Shown: positions 1-7,311 of the stretch, one piece after another
Layout of the letters: every line of letters begins with the position of its first letter
Numbering within the stretch: the first letter of the stretch is position 1
Assembly (NCBI GenBank): GCA_964537825.1
Contig: CAZIDL010000010.1
Span: forward strand, 1 to 54,559
Length of the DNA: 54,559 nucleotides
From: CAZIDL01 sp964537825
Lineage (GTDB): Bacteria > Bacteroidota > Bacteroidia > Flavobacteriales_D > CAYVSK01
Reading direction: 5' to 3'
Made by a program: the position numbers and the translations under genes
The notes under the pieces: generated by a model
What the model was told of the DNA's origin: nothing
Database searches by the model: none
What the model saw: the letters and a program-made list of their open reading frames with translations, nothing else

Positions 1-89
1 TCGATCAGGCCACCAAGAACGACCTCTTACAGAACGCGGCCATGCAATGGCTGGGCATCGAAAGCCTCGAACCGGAAAAGACGGTTTGA
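1..89 (+). CDS. C-terminal end of an unidentified protein (partial)
   Basis: An open frame runs in from the left edge (complete codons from base 3) and stops at TGA 87-89. Only the last 28 residues are visible, ending LGIESLEPEKTV. This is too little to name a family. Its stop codon is overlapped by a possible TTG start (86-88) of the next gene, suggesting the two genes are co-transcribed and translationally coupled. Whether it is a real gene end is inferred from the open frame and the tight junction. Confidence 0.5.
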   Translation, partial: DQATKNDLLQNAAMQWLGIESLEPEKTV

Positions 90-1204
90 TCCCGTATTTG
101 CAGTTCCGCACCCCTTCCCTTTTCTGGTCCGTACTCATTTGCCTCCTTGCCCTCCCGCAGCAAGGAAGATCACAGGAAAGGCCTTCATCCGATACTTCCA
201 GGGGAATGGACCCGAATTTCTTCGCCGTTCCCCTCGTTTTTTACACGCCCGAAACGCGTTGGGGATTCGGAGGAGCCGCGATGGTGAATCTGGAATTATC
301 GGAGGGGACGGATAAAGCATCCAGCTTCGGTATTGGCGGTGCTTATACTTTGTTCGATCAGATCCTCCTTCAAGTCCCTTATGAATTCTTCCTCGACGGG
401 GATCGCTACTGGCTCGAAGGCGAACTGGGATATTACGATTATTATTACGAATTCTACGGTATCGGAAACCGAACGCCCTTGGGCCGCAAGGAGACCTTTA
501 CAGCACGTTACCCTCGCTTACGCCTGACAGCTTTGAGGCGATGGAGCGATCACTTCTATGCCGGCATCCGCTATTTGTTCGATGATTACAGCTTGACCGA
601 CCTGGATGATGGGGGCATTATCCAAAGCGGGCGTGTTGTGGGAAGTGATGGAGGGACCAATTCCGGCATTGGATTCCGCTTGCACTACGATTCCCGGGAT
701 AACGTGCTTTATCCGAAAAAGGGGCTGCTCTTGCAGGGGCATGTTCTGTGGAGTTCGGATCTGATCGGGAGCTCCTTCTCCTATCGGAACGAAGAATTGG
801 ACCTACGCGCCTACAAGGAGATCGGAAATGAGCACGTACTCGGTGCTCAGCTTTTCATACGATCCTTTTTCGGTCACCCCCCTTTCAATGAAATGGCCCT
901 GCTCGGAGGACCGAAACGAATGCGCGGCTATTACAAGGGACGTTTCCGGGACGAGCATTTCGGAATGCTTCAGCTCGAATACCGAAAGATGATCGTCTGG
1001 CGGATCGGAGCTGTCGCGTTCGGAGGGCTCGGAAAAGTGGCTTCGGAGCGAAGGGATCTTTTCCAGGGCTATTACCATCCCAGCTACGGTGGTGGGATCC
1101 GCTTCCGTATCGATGAAGAACGAGGGATGAACCTACGTTTGGACGTTGCTTTCGGAGATCAGGAAGGCGCCGAATACTACGTGACCTACCGCGAAGCTTT
1201 TTGA
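86..1204 (+). CDS. Outer-membrane beta-barrel protein, BamA/surface-antigen (Omp85) type
   Basis: Secreted, barrel-forming protein. A hydrophobic signal segment (FWSVLICLLALP) is followed by a probable cleavage site after GRSQ. The remainder is rich in alternating aromatic strands (YYDYYYEFYG, RLHYDSRDN, MLQLEYRKM) and includes GGPKRMRGYYKGRFRD, which recalls the conserved loop-6 RGY/F motif of the bacterial surface antigen family. No POTRA repeats are visible before the barrel, so it is a short barrel-only member rather than BamA. The final residue is phenylalanine, as in many outer-membrane proteins. Two starts are possible: ATG at 47, overlapping the upstream gene by 43 bases, or TTG at 86, overlapping its stop as TTGA. 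The latter leaves a compact signal peptide and was chosen. Its end overlaps the convergent rhodanese gene by 19 bases. Function beyond an outer-membrane barrel is not determinable. Confidence 0.75.
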   Translation: MIPYLQFRTPSLFWSVLICLLALPQQGRSQERPSSDTSRGMDPNFFAVPLVFYTPETRWGFGGAAMVNLELSEGTDKASSFGIGGAYTLFDQILLQVPYEFFLDGDRYWLEGELGYYDYYYEFYGIGNRTPLGRKETFTARYPRLRLTALRRWSDHFYAGIRYLFDDYSLTDLDDGGIIQSGRVVGSDGGTNSGIGFRLHYDSRDNVLYPKKGLLLQGHVLWSSDLIGSSFSYRNEELDLRAYKEIGNEHVLGAQLFIRSFFGHPPFNEMALLGGPKRMRGYYKGRFRDEHFGMLQLEYRKMIVWRIGAVAFGGLGKVASERRDLFQGYYHPSYGGGIRFRIDEERGMNLRLDVAFGDQEGAEYYVTYREAF

Positions 1205-1731
1205 CCCGGCTTTGGCTCGTAGACCTTTTCCCCCTTTTTTAACCAGATCCCCCAACTCTTGCTAAAAGCGTGGATAGAGTCGGTCGCTTTCCCATCGTTC
1301 CTGATCTCGTTCCCCTGATTCACCCATTCGAAGATCCCTCCATATAGGTTCTTTACCCTCAAGCTATCCGAAAAGGCAGCTAATTCAGCCCCGTAGTTCT
1401 CACTCCGCTTTCCCACGGAGCAATAAGTGATCACGGAGCGATCTTCGGACAGATCGGGCAGCTCTTCCGGATCGAATTGTGGACCGACCCATACAGCTCC
1501 GGGAATATGGCTTACCTCGTATTCTTCCCGGCTTCGGGTGTCCAACAGAACGTAAGCGGCTGTATCCGCTTTTTCCAAAGAATCCACCGAAACGAAGGGT
1601 ACTTTTTCTTTCAGGAGCCCCTGGAGCATCAGGTCGTAGCTTTTGCTCTTGACCATGGACTGGCAACAACCATCGAGCCCGAGCAAGCTGAAGAATCCCA
1701 TGATCGCTATTGAAGATCCAGAAATACGCAT
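1186..1731 (-). CDS. Rhodanese-domain protein with lipoprotein-like signal
   Basis: A single rhodanese (sulfurtransferase-fold) domain. LLDTRSREEYEVSHIPGA (about residues 62-79) is the typical strand/helix signature, and the active-site loop YCSVGKRS places the catalytic cysteine at residue 104 (CxxGxR). The N-terminus is a short hydrophobic stretch ending LDGC (Cys21), an imperfect lipobox, so it is probably exported and possibly lipid-anchored. Family members move sulfane sulfur or act as redox/cyanide-detoxifying enzymes; the substrate here is unknown. A -7 box lies only 6 bases upstream of the ATG, so the transcript would have almost no leader. The gene converges on and overlaps the barrel gene by 19 bases. 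Confidence 0.85.
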   Translation of the reverse strand: MRISGSSIAIMGFFSLLGLDGCCQSMVKSKSYDLMLQGLLKEKVPFVSVDSLEKADTAAYVLLDTRSREEYEVSHIPGAVWVGPQFDPEELPDLSEDRSVITYCSVGKRSENYGAELAAFSDSLRVKNLYGGIFEWVNQGNEIRNDGKATDSIHAFSKSWGIWLKKGEKVYEPKPGQKASR

Positions 1732-1737
1732 CTTTCA

Positions 1738-1745
1738 CAAAGATA
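1738..1745 (-). promoter_or_regulatory. Candidate -7 promoter box of the rhodanese gene
   Basis: TATCTTTG on the minus strand matches the Bacteroidota -7 consensus TAnnTTTG. It ends 6 bases before the ATG, implying a leaderless or nearly leaderless transcript. No clear -33 element is seen. Confidence 0.45.
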
Positions 1746-1852
1746 GGCTACTGAAGGATGAGCGAAACCTATTCACGATCCGATCGTTAAAAACTATCCA
1801 TAACTCCTTCCAAACGAGGGTTAACTCAAATGTTAATTTGAATTTGAAGAAG

Positions 1853-2392
1853 ATGAAAGTCAAAGGTCGTTCTATACTGCTCTTTTTTGCGGTGATCGCT
1901 TCGGGGACGCTGTTCCATTCCTGCGGGGCTTCACGGGCGGCCAATTCTGACAGCAATGCTTCTTATTCTTCCATCCGTGCTGAGTATGCCGAACGATTGG
2001 AGGTCCCCCCTTCGGAACTCGAGCATGTGGAATTGTACGCTGCCGTCGAGGAGTGGCGAGGAACACCGTATCAATACGGTGGACAGAGCCAGAGCGGCAT
2101 TGACTGCTCCGGTCTAGTAGGGCGTATTTATCGGGATATTTACGATAAGGACCTTCCCAGAGAGGTTGAAGCTATTTACGAGGCTTGTGACCGTCGCTTT
2201 CGGAAAAAGCGGAAACTCGAGGAAGGGGATTTGGTCTTCTTCGACATCAAAGGCGGAAAGGCATCTCATGCCGGCATCTACCTTAAGAACGGACGTTTCG
2301 TTCATGCCAGTTCGAGCAGCGGCGTGGTGATCAGCCAGCTCTCCGATCCCTACTACCGCAAACATTTCCATCGGGGGGGAAGGATCCGATAA
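1853..2392 (+). CDS. NlpC/P60 family lipoprotein (cell-wall endopeptidase)
   Basis: Predicted peptidoglycan peptidase of the NlpC/P60 cysteine-peptidase family. The chosen ATG gives a lipoprotein signal with lipobox LFHSC (Cys24). The catalytic residues are readable: Cys85 in GIDCSGLVG, His139 in SHAGIY, and a third polar residue, His151, in RFVHASS. The YQYGG motif (about residues 73-77) preceding the cysteine is also typical. Length (179 residues) fits a minimal single-domain member. An in-frame ATG at 1643 would lose the signal peptide and overlap the divergent rhodanese gene, so it was rejected. Such enzymes cleave the D-Glu/diamino-acid bond of muropeptides; exact specificity is inferred, not seen. 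Confidence 0.9.
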   Translation: MKVKGRSILLFFAVIASGTLFHSCGASRAANSDSNASYSSIRAEYAERLEVPPSELEHVELYAAVEEWRGTPYQYGGQSQSGIDCSGLVGRIYRDIYDKDLPREVEAIYEACDRRFRKKRKLEEGDLVFFDIKGGKASHAGIYLKNGRFVHASSSSGVVISQLSDPYYRKHFHRGGRIR

Positions 2393-2420
2393 AGTTCTGA
2401 TCCTTTTATTCTCAAGCTTT

Positions 2421-2623
2421 GCATTCCGTTTACTTGAAATTTAGATGAATCGAATTTTTTTGTTCGGAATGCTCAAAAACGTAATTTTGTTCAATCTCTG
2501 GGGACACTGCTCCTATTCCATGCTCTATGGCTAGACCTTCACAGATATAGAAACGCTATAGCGTATGGAATAGAAAGCCCTGAGCTCACAGAGGAACAAT
2601 AGGGTTTTATTTCCAACGGACCG
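2421..2623 (+). promoter_or_regulatory. Structured 5' region of the metal exporter; candidate metal-responsive leader
   Basis: The 230-base gap before the exporter holds nested inverted repeats. GCATTCCG (2421-2428) pairs with CGGAATGC (2465-2472). CTATTCCAT (2513-2521) pairs with ATGGAATAG (2575-2583), flanked outward by CTCTG (from 2496) and CAGAG (from 2592). Between them is a small hairpin, TATAG/CTATA with loop AAACG. The four ATTCC/GGAAT half-sites alternate, so the second could pair with either the first or the third. That is the layout of a switchable leader, though it could also be a repeated operator. It does not match the yybP-ykoY manganese riboswitch core as I remember it. Confidence 0.4.
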
Positions 2624-3835
2624 ATGAAGCTTCAAGAAGCCTGGGACATCCTGATCTTTTCACTACGCGACGGGTTTGTCCAGGTGAGTGCTTTTGTGGC
2701 CATCACGGTCCTGCTGTTCAGCTATCTCCAATACCGCACGGGAGGAAGGGTGGTGGAATACCTTCGGAACAACGAGCGGATGCAACCTATTTTCGGAGCT
2801 ATGCTTGGGTTGATGCCGGGGTGTGGCGGGGCGATCATCGTCATGCCGCTCTACGTTCGCGGGACCGTTAGCTTCGGGACGGTCGTGGCAGCTTTAGCTG
2901 CTACAGCAGGCGATTCGGCTTTTGTGATTCTCGCTTTGGCCCCTCAGGCTGCTCTTTATGCCTATGGGATGGCCTTTTTTGCCGCTATTCTTTTTGGCTA
3001 TGCGATCGATCTATGGGGGCTCGGAGTCTCCCGGGTGGATCGAATGATCGCTGGACTCGGGGTCAAAGGGAAAGATGGGGGACATCAAAAGGAGGGATCG
3101 GAGGACCTATCCGCTTATGCGATGGAAGAAGCGGAACATGCGCACTGGCCGGATCCAGGAGTTCCGAAAAGGGAGGGTCCGATGACGATGCTCAGTCATA
3201 TCATCCACATCGTTTGGTGGATCATCGCGATCCTTGGACTGATCGCCGGCGTTCTTTATCTGGTGAAGGGGGCTCCGGAGGTGGCGATGAGCACGGGCAT
3301 GGATTTCTTTGGCCTTTTCACCATTTCCGGACTACTCGGAACAGCCCTCTCCTTTTATCTCCATTTCGTCGGTCGTCGTTATCTAAAGCCCAGGAAGGGG
3401 GATGACGATAACTTCTCCAGCGGTTATGACAGCTTTCGTCATGCGGCGATGGAAACGAGCATGGTGACCGTCTGGGTGATCGTTGCTTACTTGCTCTATG
3501 AGTACAGCGTTTCCCTTTTCAACATCGACATTGGGGAGCTTGCTGCGGCAGCAGGGGTGTTCGCCCCCATCGCCGGGACCTTGCTGGGATGGATCCCGGG
3601 TTGCGCTCCACAGATCGTCATGGCGCAAGTTTATTCCGAAGGAGGGATCCCTTTCTCAGCACTGGCTGCAAATGCCATCAGTCAGGATGGTGATGCGCTC
3701 TTCCCGTTGATGGCCATCGACGTGAAAGCCGCTATCGTGGCCACTATTTACACGAGCATACCCGCCTTCATCGTCGGCATCCTGATCCATTATTTCTGGC
3801 CTTTTGCAAGCTTCGGTTTCGGGGTTTTGGGGTGA
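2624..3835 (+). CDS. Putative manganese/heavy-metal exporter, ArsP_2-like membrane protein
   Basis: Polytopic inner-membrane protein of 403 residues with about eight to ten hydrophobic segments. It has two homologous halves, each carrying a copy of the same motif: LMPGCGGAIIVMPLY with a following GD (residues 63-97) and WIPGCAPQIVMAQVY with a following GD (residues 323-357). The PGC and GD pairs are probably the transport core. This duplicated arrangement is characteristic of the family annotated as putative manganese or 10-TM heavy-metal exporters (PF11449-like), so metal efflux is the likely role; the metal itself is inferred. A charged cytoplasmic loop rich in Asp, Glu and His (about residues 150-185) separates the halves. 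It is preceded by an unusually structured leader, hinting at metal control. Confidence 0.75.
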   Translation: MKLQEAWDILIFSLRDGFVQVSAFVAITVLLFSYLQYRTGGRVVEYLRNNERMQPIFGAMLGLMPGCGGAIIVMPLYVRGTVSFGTVVAALAATAGDSAFVILALAPQAALYAYGMAFFAAILFGYAIDLWGLGVSRVDRMIAGLGVKGKDGGHQKEGSEDLSAYAMEEAEHAHWPDPGVPKREGPMTMLSHIIHIVWWIIAILGLIAGVLYLVKGAPEVAMSTGMDFFGLFTISGLLGTALSFYLHFVGRRYLKPRKGDDDNFSSGYDSFRHAAMETSMVTVWVIVAYLLYEYSVSLFNIDIGELAAAAGVFAPIAGTLLGWIPGCAPQIVMAQVYSEGGIPFSALAANAISQDGDALFPLMAIDVKAAIVATIYTSIPAFIVGILIHYFWPFASFGFGVLG

Positions 3836-4147
3836 GTGACCCCCCGTCCTTCTCCCGCTCCCCCCTACCTGTTCGTTCGGGGAATGCTCTTACCCCAGCC
3901 TTCCTTTGCAAAAGACCTTTATGTAATATCCTAGGCTTGTCCGATGAACTCGAAAGTCTGCTATGACGGAATGGCCGTACGGAAGGAAACCTGTTCTTTC
4001 CTTAGATCCACCCATTTCTAGGATGCCTACACCTTATCTGCTAAAAAGGGCATGGGTCCTCCCTTTCTACCGACCGCAGACCCTATTCCAGGACGAAAGA
4101 CACGGACCCGATAACGAACATTCCAAAGATCCGATGAGGGGGATCGA
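3836..4147. other. 312-base gap without a recognisable gene
   Basis: The exporter and the small acidic protein gene converge here. A 111-codon open frame from 3963 on the plus strand has low-complexity Ser/Pro-rich composition and runs antisense through the next gene; it is not credible. I see no terminator with a T-run, RNA gene or repeat. Confidence 0.5.
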
Positions 4148-4432
4148 TCATTCCTTCCCGTTCGCTCCTCCTTCTTCGTCAGCAAAAACGGCCTTTCCGA
4201 TCTCACCGATCAGTTCTTCATTGAGCTCTCGGGCCTTATCCATGATCTCCCGTCCTTCATCGTTCAAACTTTCGGAATCCTCCTTCAGGGCATTGTAGAA
4301 CTCGTTCGCCCTGTGCAGGGCATAAATATCCCCGACCCCCTGCACGCCTTCAGCGTTGTGATCCAATTCCATTTCACCGTCCTCGTTCTGGTAAAGGGTG
4401 ACCTCGATCTTCCATTGTTGTTGCTGGGCCAT
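4148..4432 (-). CDS. Small acidic hypothetical protein
   Basis: A 94-residue, strongly acidic protein. It begins MAQQQQWKIEVTLYQNEDG, looking like a short beta-hairpin, followed by a predicted helical, Glu/Asp-rich half (ALKEDSESLNDEGREIMDKARE). There is no signal peptide, membrane segment or cysteine. I do not recognise a family. It lies 148 bases downstream of xseB on the same strand and could be a third member of that operon. The amino-acid composition is like a real soluble protein, unlike the neighbouring shadow frames, which is the main support. Confidence 0.6.
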   Translation of the reverse strand: MAQQQQWKIEVTLYQNEDGEMELDHNAEGVQGVGDIYALHRANEFYNALKEDSESLNDEGREIMDKARELNEELIGEIGKAVFADEEGGANGKE

Positions 4433-4580
4433 TGCTTCAGGTTTTTCGTTCTGCTTCGAAGGTCGGGATCCTGAGCGACGTGATAAGGGTGCTCTCTATA
4501 AAGAAAGAAGGTGGATCCTTTTGCTATAGCGGACCTTGTTAAGGCGACCTCCCACATAGGGGGCGACAGTTGGATCGAAG

Positions 4581-4835
4581 TCAATCCCCTTCCTCCTTTT
4601 CCTCCCGTATCTGCTTCAAGACCTCTTCCACCTCCTCCTCGGTCTTGTGAAGCTTGCTTCTGCAATAGCGGATCAAGACGGATGCCCTTTTCACCTTTTC
4701 GGCAAGTTCGTCCACCGAGATATCAGCGTCCTCGATCTCCCGGACGATCCGCTCCAATTCCTCCATGGAAGCAGTATAGTTCTGCTGTTCTCCACTTTCT
4801 TGCTCTTCATTCGTTCCGTTCGCGTCCTCGCTCAT
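4581..4835 (-). CDS. xseB: Exodeoxyribonuclease VII small subunit
   Basis: An 84-residue, largely helical acidic protein with the XseB core: YTASMEELERIVREIEDAD (about residues 20-38), then SVDELAEKVKRASVLIRYCRSKL. Several XseB subunits bind the long coiled coil of XseA to form the nuclease that degrades single-stranded DNA to oligonucleotides in repair. The start overlaps the end of xseA by 29 bases, the usual gene order, so the two are translationally coupled. The acidic N-terminal extension (residues 1-19) is variable in the family. Confidence 0.92.
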   Translation of the reverse strand: MSEDANGTNEEQESGEQQNYTASMEELERIVREIEDADISVDELAEKVKRASVLIRYCRSKLHKTEEEVEEVLKQIREEKEEGD

Positions 4836-6216
4836 CGTTGGCGTTCTTTTCGATGCGACTTTTAAATCGGCCCTTGGCCAAGTGGGTTTCCACTTCCGCT
4901 CCTTCTTCGAGCTCCTCTGGATCCCTCAACGCTTTCCCTTGCCTGAAGGTAATACTGTACCCCCGTTCGAGCACCCGCTTCGGGTCCAGAAGTTCGAGCT
5001 GCTTCTCCAGGTTCCCCACCCGATCCCTTTCCCCTTTCATACGATGCTTGGCATGGGTTCCCAAGCGCTCGTAGATCAGGCTCAACCTCTCACCCTCACG
5101 GTTCATGCGTTTCATCGTGGACGCGTTCAGCGCATTACTGAATTCGCCCAAACGTTCACGCTCCCGGCGCATCCGTTCGGGCACTGCACGGACAGCTCCA
5201 TCCGATAAACCCTGAAGATAATGCTGGTGATCCCGGAGCAAATAGCGGGTATGGCTCCGGAAGAGCTGGACCTGATCCTTCAAGCGTTGGCTCTCTTCTG
5301 CGAACCGATCCTTTATAGCCTGTTCCAGACGCTCCATCAAATCCTGGCGGGGAACTGCGACGTTGTGATAGGCCTGGACCAGGTCCCCTCCCGCTTGAGT
5401 CGGCGTAATAGCGTTCCGGTGAGCGACCATTTCGACGACGGTCTCGTTGGTGCTGTGTCCGATCCCCGTAATGACCGGTAAGGGAAAGAGGGCAACATCA
5501 CGAGCAAGGCCGTGATCGTCGTAGCAGCTGAGCCCAACATCCCCTCCCCCTCCCCGAATGATCAACAGGGCATCGAATTCGTACGCCCGTTCTCGTATGA
5601 GCTCCAATTGCTCCCGTATCGTTCGGATCGCTCTTTCTCCTTGAAGGATGGCTGGAAAAAGCTCGTGCTCGTACACATAACCGAAATGGTTCCGATCGAG
5701 CACTTTCAGAAGGTCCTGGTAGCCTTTGCTGGTCTCCACCGAGATGATCGCCAATCGTTTGGGAACAGCTGGAAAGGGAAGTTTTTTGTTCCGGTCGAAT
5801 TCGCCAGCCTCTTTCAACTTTTGAACGGTCTCTCGCTTGATCCGCTCCATTTCCCCGAGCGAATAGCTCGGGTCAACTTCGATGATATTGAGCGAAAGGC
5901 CATAGACTTCGTGAAAGCGGACTTCTGCTCGGAAGAGCAGTTCGATGCCACCGTCCAGGGATTGACCGGTCACTTTTTTGAATTCCCTTGCGATGCGATG
6001 GTAACGATCTTTCCACAGGGTCCCTCGCATTTCGGCTCGCACCTTCTCACCTTCTTTTTCCACCAGATCGGGGTAACAATGGCCACTCTTGGGATAGTGG
6101 TTGAGTTTCACCATTTCGGCCTTGACCCAATAGGTCCGGTCGTAATGTTCATCGAACATTCGGCGAATGCTACGGGTAAGGCGAGAAAGGGTGTGGATTT
6201 TCCGATCGTTCCCCAT
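4807..6216 (-). CDS. xseA: Exodeoxyribonuclease VII large subunit
   Basis: Catalytic subunit of exonuclease VII. From the chosen ATG (protein beginning MGNDRKIHTLSRL) the order is: OB-fold single-strand-binding domain (about 5-100, with WVKAEMVKLNHYPKSGHCY), then the catalytic domain with PKRLAIISVETSKGYQDLL, LLIIRGGGGDVGLSCYDD and ITGIGHSTNETVVEMVAH, then a long Arg/Glu/Leu-rich coiled coil, and a C-terminal segment with RGYSITFRQGKALRD that recalls the family's conserved end. About 469 residues, normal for the family. An upstream in-frame ATG at 6255 would add 13 residues (MRHWKPGKATSNN) lacking family resemblance. It works with xseB, which overlaps its 3' end. Confidence 0.93.
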   Translation of the reverse strand: MGNDRKIHTLSRLTRSIRRMFDEHYDRTYWVKAEMVKLNHYPKSGHCYPDLVEKEGEKVRAEMRGTLWKDRYHRIAREFKKVTGQSLDGGIELLFRAEVRFHEVYGLSLNIIEVDPSYSLGEMERIKRETVQKLKEAGEFDRNKKLPFPAVPKRLAIISVETSKGYQDLLKVLDRNHFGYVYEHELFPAILQGERAIRTIREQLELIRERAYEFDALLIIRGGGGDVGLSCYDDHGLARDVALFPLPVITGIGHSTNETVVEMVAHRNAITPTQAGGDLVQAYHNVAVPRQDLMERLEQAIKDRFAEESQRLKDQVQLFRSHTRYLLRDHQHYLQGLSDGAVRAVPERMRRERERLGEFSNALNASTMKRMNREGERLSLIYERLGTHAKHRMKGERDRVGNLEKQLELLDPKRVLERGYSITFRQGKALRDPEELEEGAEVETHLAKGRFKSRIEKNANDERGRERNE

Positions 6217-6670
6217 ATTATTTGAAGTTGCTTTCCCGGGCTTCCAATGACGCAAATATCGTCGACCTGTTCCCTTTCCCCTTTCAAGGTTACCGTTTCT
6301 CTTCTAGGACCTGAACCTCTTCTTTCATCGGTCGATAGGCCATAGAGCTCAAGACTCGTTCAAAACGTCCATAGCCATCCTTCTTATCCTTCGGACGTAC
6401 GGATCGGTCCAGGACCACCCGTAAAGGATATGGACTATCTCCATGCTCAAGGGGAATAAAAAAGGTTTTGTGGAAAGTCCGAACCCTTTCTCTTCTGGAA
6501 GATAAAAGGCAGGTAAGGTAAAGAAGGAAGGAAAGGTCTTATAGAGAGATCGTTCATGATGTGGGGCTTCTGGTAAAATCAGATCCTGCACCTTTTATCA
6601 TCCCTTCCTTTTCTTCCTGATACTAGGGGGAGATCCAGCTCGACCCCAGAAAGATCGCCTTCGTTCAACC
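6217..6670. other. About 450-base gap between xseA and the Panacea gene
   Basis: This presumably carries the xseA promoter. An 80-codon frame on the minus strand (6349-6591) could be mistaken for a gene, but it is separated from the Panacea gene by a terminator-like hairpin, shows no family resemblance and is rich in Phe/Pro from C/T-rich DNA. No RNA gene or long repeat was seen. Confidence 0.5.
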
Positions 6671-6696
6671 AAAATAAAAAGCGGGGTGTTCACCGC
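6671..6696 (-). terminator. Intrinsic terminator of the Panacea gene
   Basis: On the minus strand GCGG (6693-6696) pairs with CCGC (6681-6684), followed by a T-rich run (TTTTTATTTT, 6671-6680). The hairpin begins at the stop codon itself, so transcription probably ends at once after this gene. Confidence 0.6.
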
Positions 6697-7196
6697 ATCG
6701 AAACATCGACCAAAATGGGTGTGTTACCGGTAGAGTTATTCAGGGAACGAAGGCTTTCCTCGATAAGCATTTTGGGTGTAGCTTGGCGATAAGCATGAAC
6801 GACCTGTTCAAGGACCTCTTTTTCCTTTTTAGCGAGTTCGATGGGGGCCTTTTCTCCTCCTGAAAATGCGGTCCCGAAATAATCGCTCGCAGGAAAACGG
6901 AGTTCCTTCTTCTTTAGGGATCTCTTGAGGACGAGGATCTCATAAAGGAGGTCCCCGCGTTCCGGTACAGGTCCGAAAGCGCCCTTTAAATAGGTCAGCC
7001 CGGTGATCCCGCACCGTTCCTCTTCTAAGTGAAGAAGATCGGCAAAAAAGAGGAGCTTATGGAGCTTATGGCGGAACAGGGGTCCACCTGAAACATCCGC
7101 CATAAAACCGATCACAGAGCCAACCCGGTCCTTATCGGGGGTTCGATCTCCTCGTTGTTCCAGGGGTCTTTCAGGGAATAATTCGACAGATTCCAT
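6690..7196 (-). CDS. Panacea (SocA-like, DUF4065) domain protein
   Basis: A 168-residue soluble protein with the Panacea signature. KLHKLLFFADLLHLEEERC (about residues 45-63) and ITGLTYLKGAFGPVPERG (about 64-81) correspond to the family pattern 'KLLYFAD..H....G..ITG..Y.....GPVP'. Panacea domains are known as the neutralising half of many toxin-antitoxin pairs, and SocA is a proteolytic adaptor for the SocB toxin. Here I see no adjacent toxin gene: the upstream neighbour is divergent transketolase, and a terminator sits right at the stop codon. It may therefore be a solitary member with a housekeeping or adaptor role. The residues before position 30 are not part of the domain. Confidence 0.75.
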   Translation of the reverse strand: MESVELFPERPLEQRGDRTPDKDRVGSVIGFMADVSGGPLFRHKLHKLLFFADLLHLEEERCGITGLTYLKGAFGPVPERGDLLYEILVLKRSLKKKELRFPASDYFGTAFSGGEKAPIELAKKEKEVLEQVVHAYRQATPKMLIEESLRSLNNSTGNTPILVDVSMR

Positions 7197-7283
7197 AGTT
7201 TTCGATAAAGCGTAGGGTCACAAAGTTGGATCAACAGCTTCGGGGACTTATCAACAAGCGGCCTAAAGGCGCGATCGAACTAT

Positions 7284-7291
7284 TAGTTTTG
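7284..7291 (+). promoter_or_regulatory. Candidate -7 promoter box of the transketolase locus
   Basis: TAGTTTTG fits the Bacteroidota -7 consensus TAnnTTTG and ends 20 bases before the ATG at 7312. No obvious -33 element. Confidence 0.5.
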
Positions 7292-7311
7292 AGTTTCAAA
7301 GGAACCCCGCC

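Noticed and set aside
1643..1852. Extended N-terminus of the NlpC/P60 gene from ATG 1643
   Set aside because: It would remove the lipoprotein signal from the N-terminus and overlap the divergent rhodanese gene and its promoter.
2465..2623. A canonical yybP-ykoY manganese riboswitch
   Set aside because: GGGGA and AGACCTT are present but not placed as in the known fold, and the L1 GAGTAG-type core is missing.
5512..6225. Plus-strand frame of 237 codons across xseA
   Set aside because: Antisense shadow of xseA with no family resemblance.
6349..6591. 80-codon minus-strand frame considered as a toxin partner of the Panacea protein
   Set aside because: A hairpin with a T-run ends the Panacea transcript first, the peptide is Phe/Pro-rich from C/T-rich DNA, and no toxin motif is seen. 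Kept only as a remote possibility.
7248..7256. TTATCAACA, a near match to a DnaA box
   Set aside because: A single degenerate copy without clusters, AT-rich unwinding region or dnaA/dnaN; not an origin.
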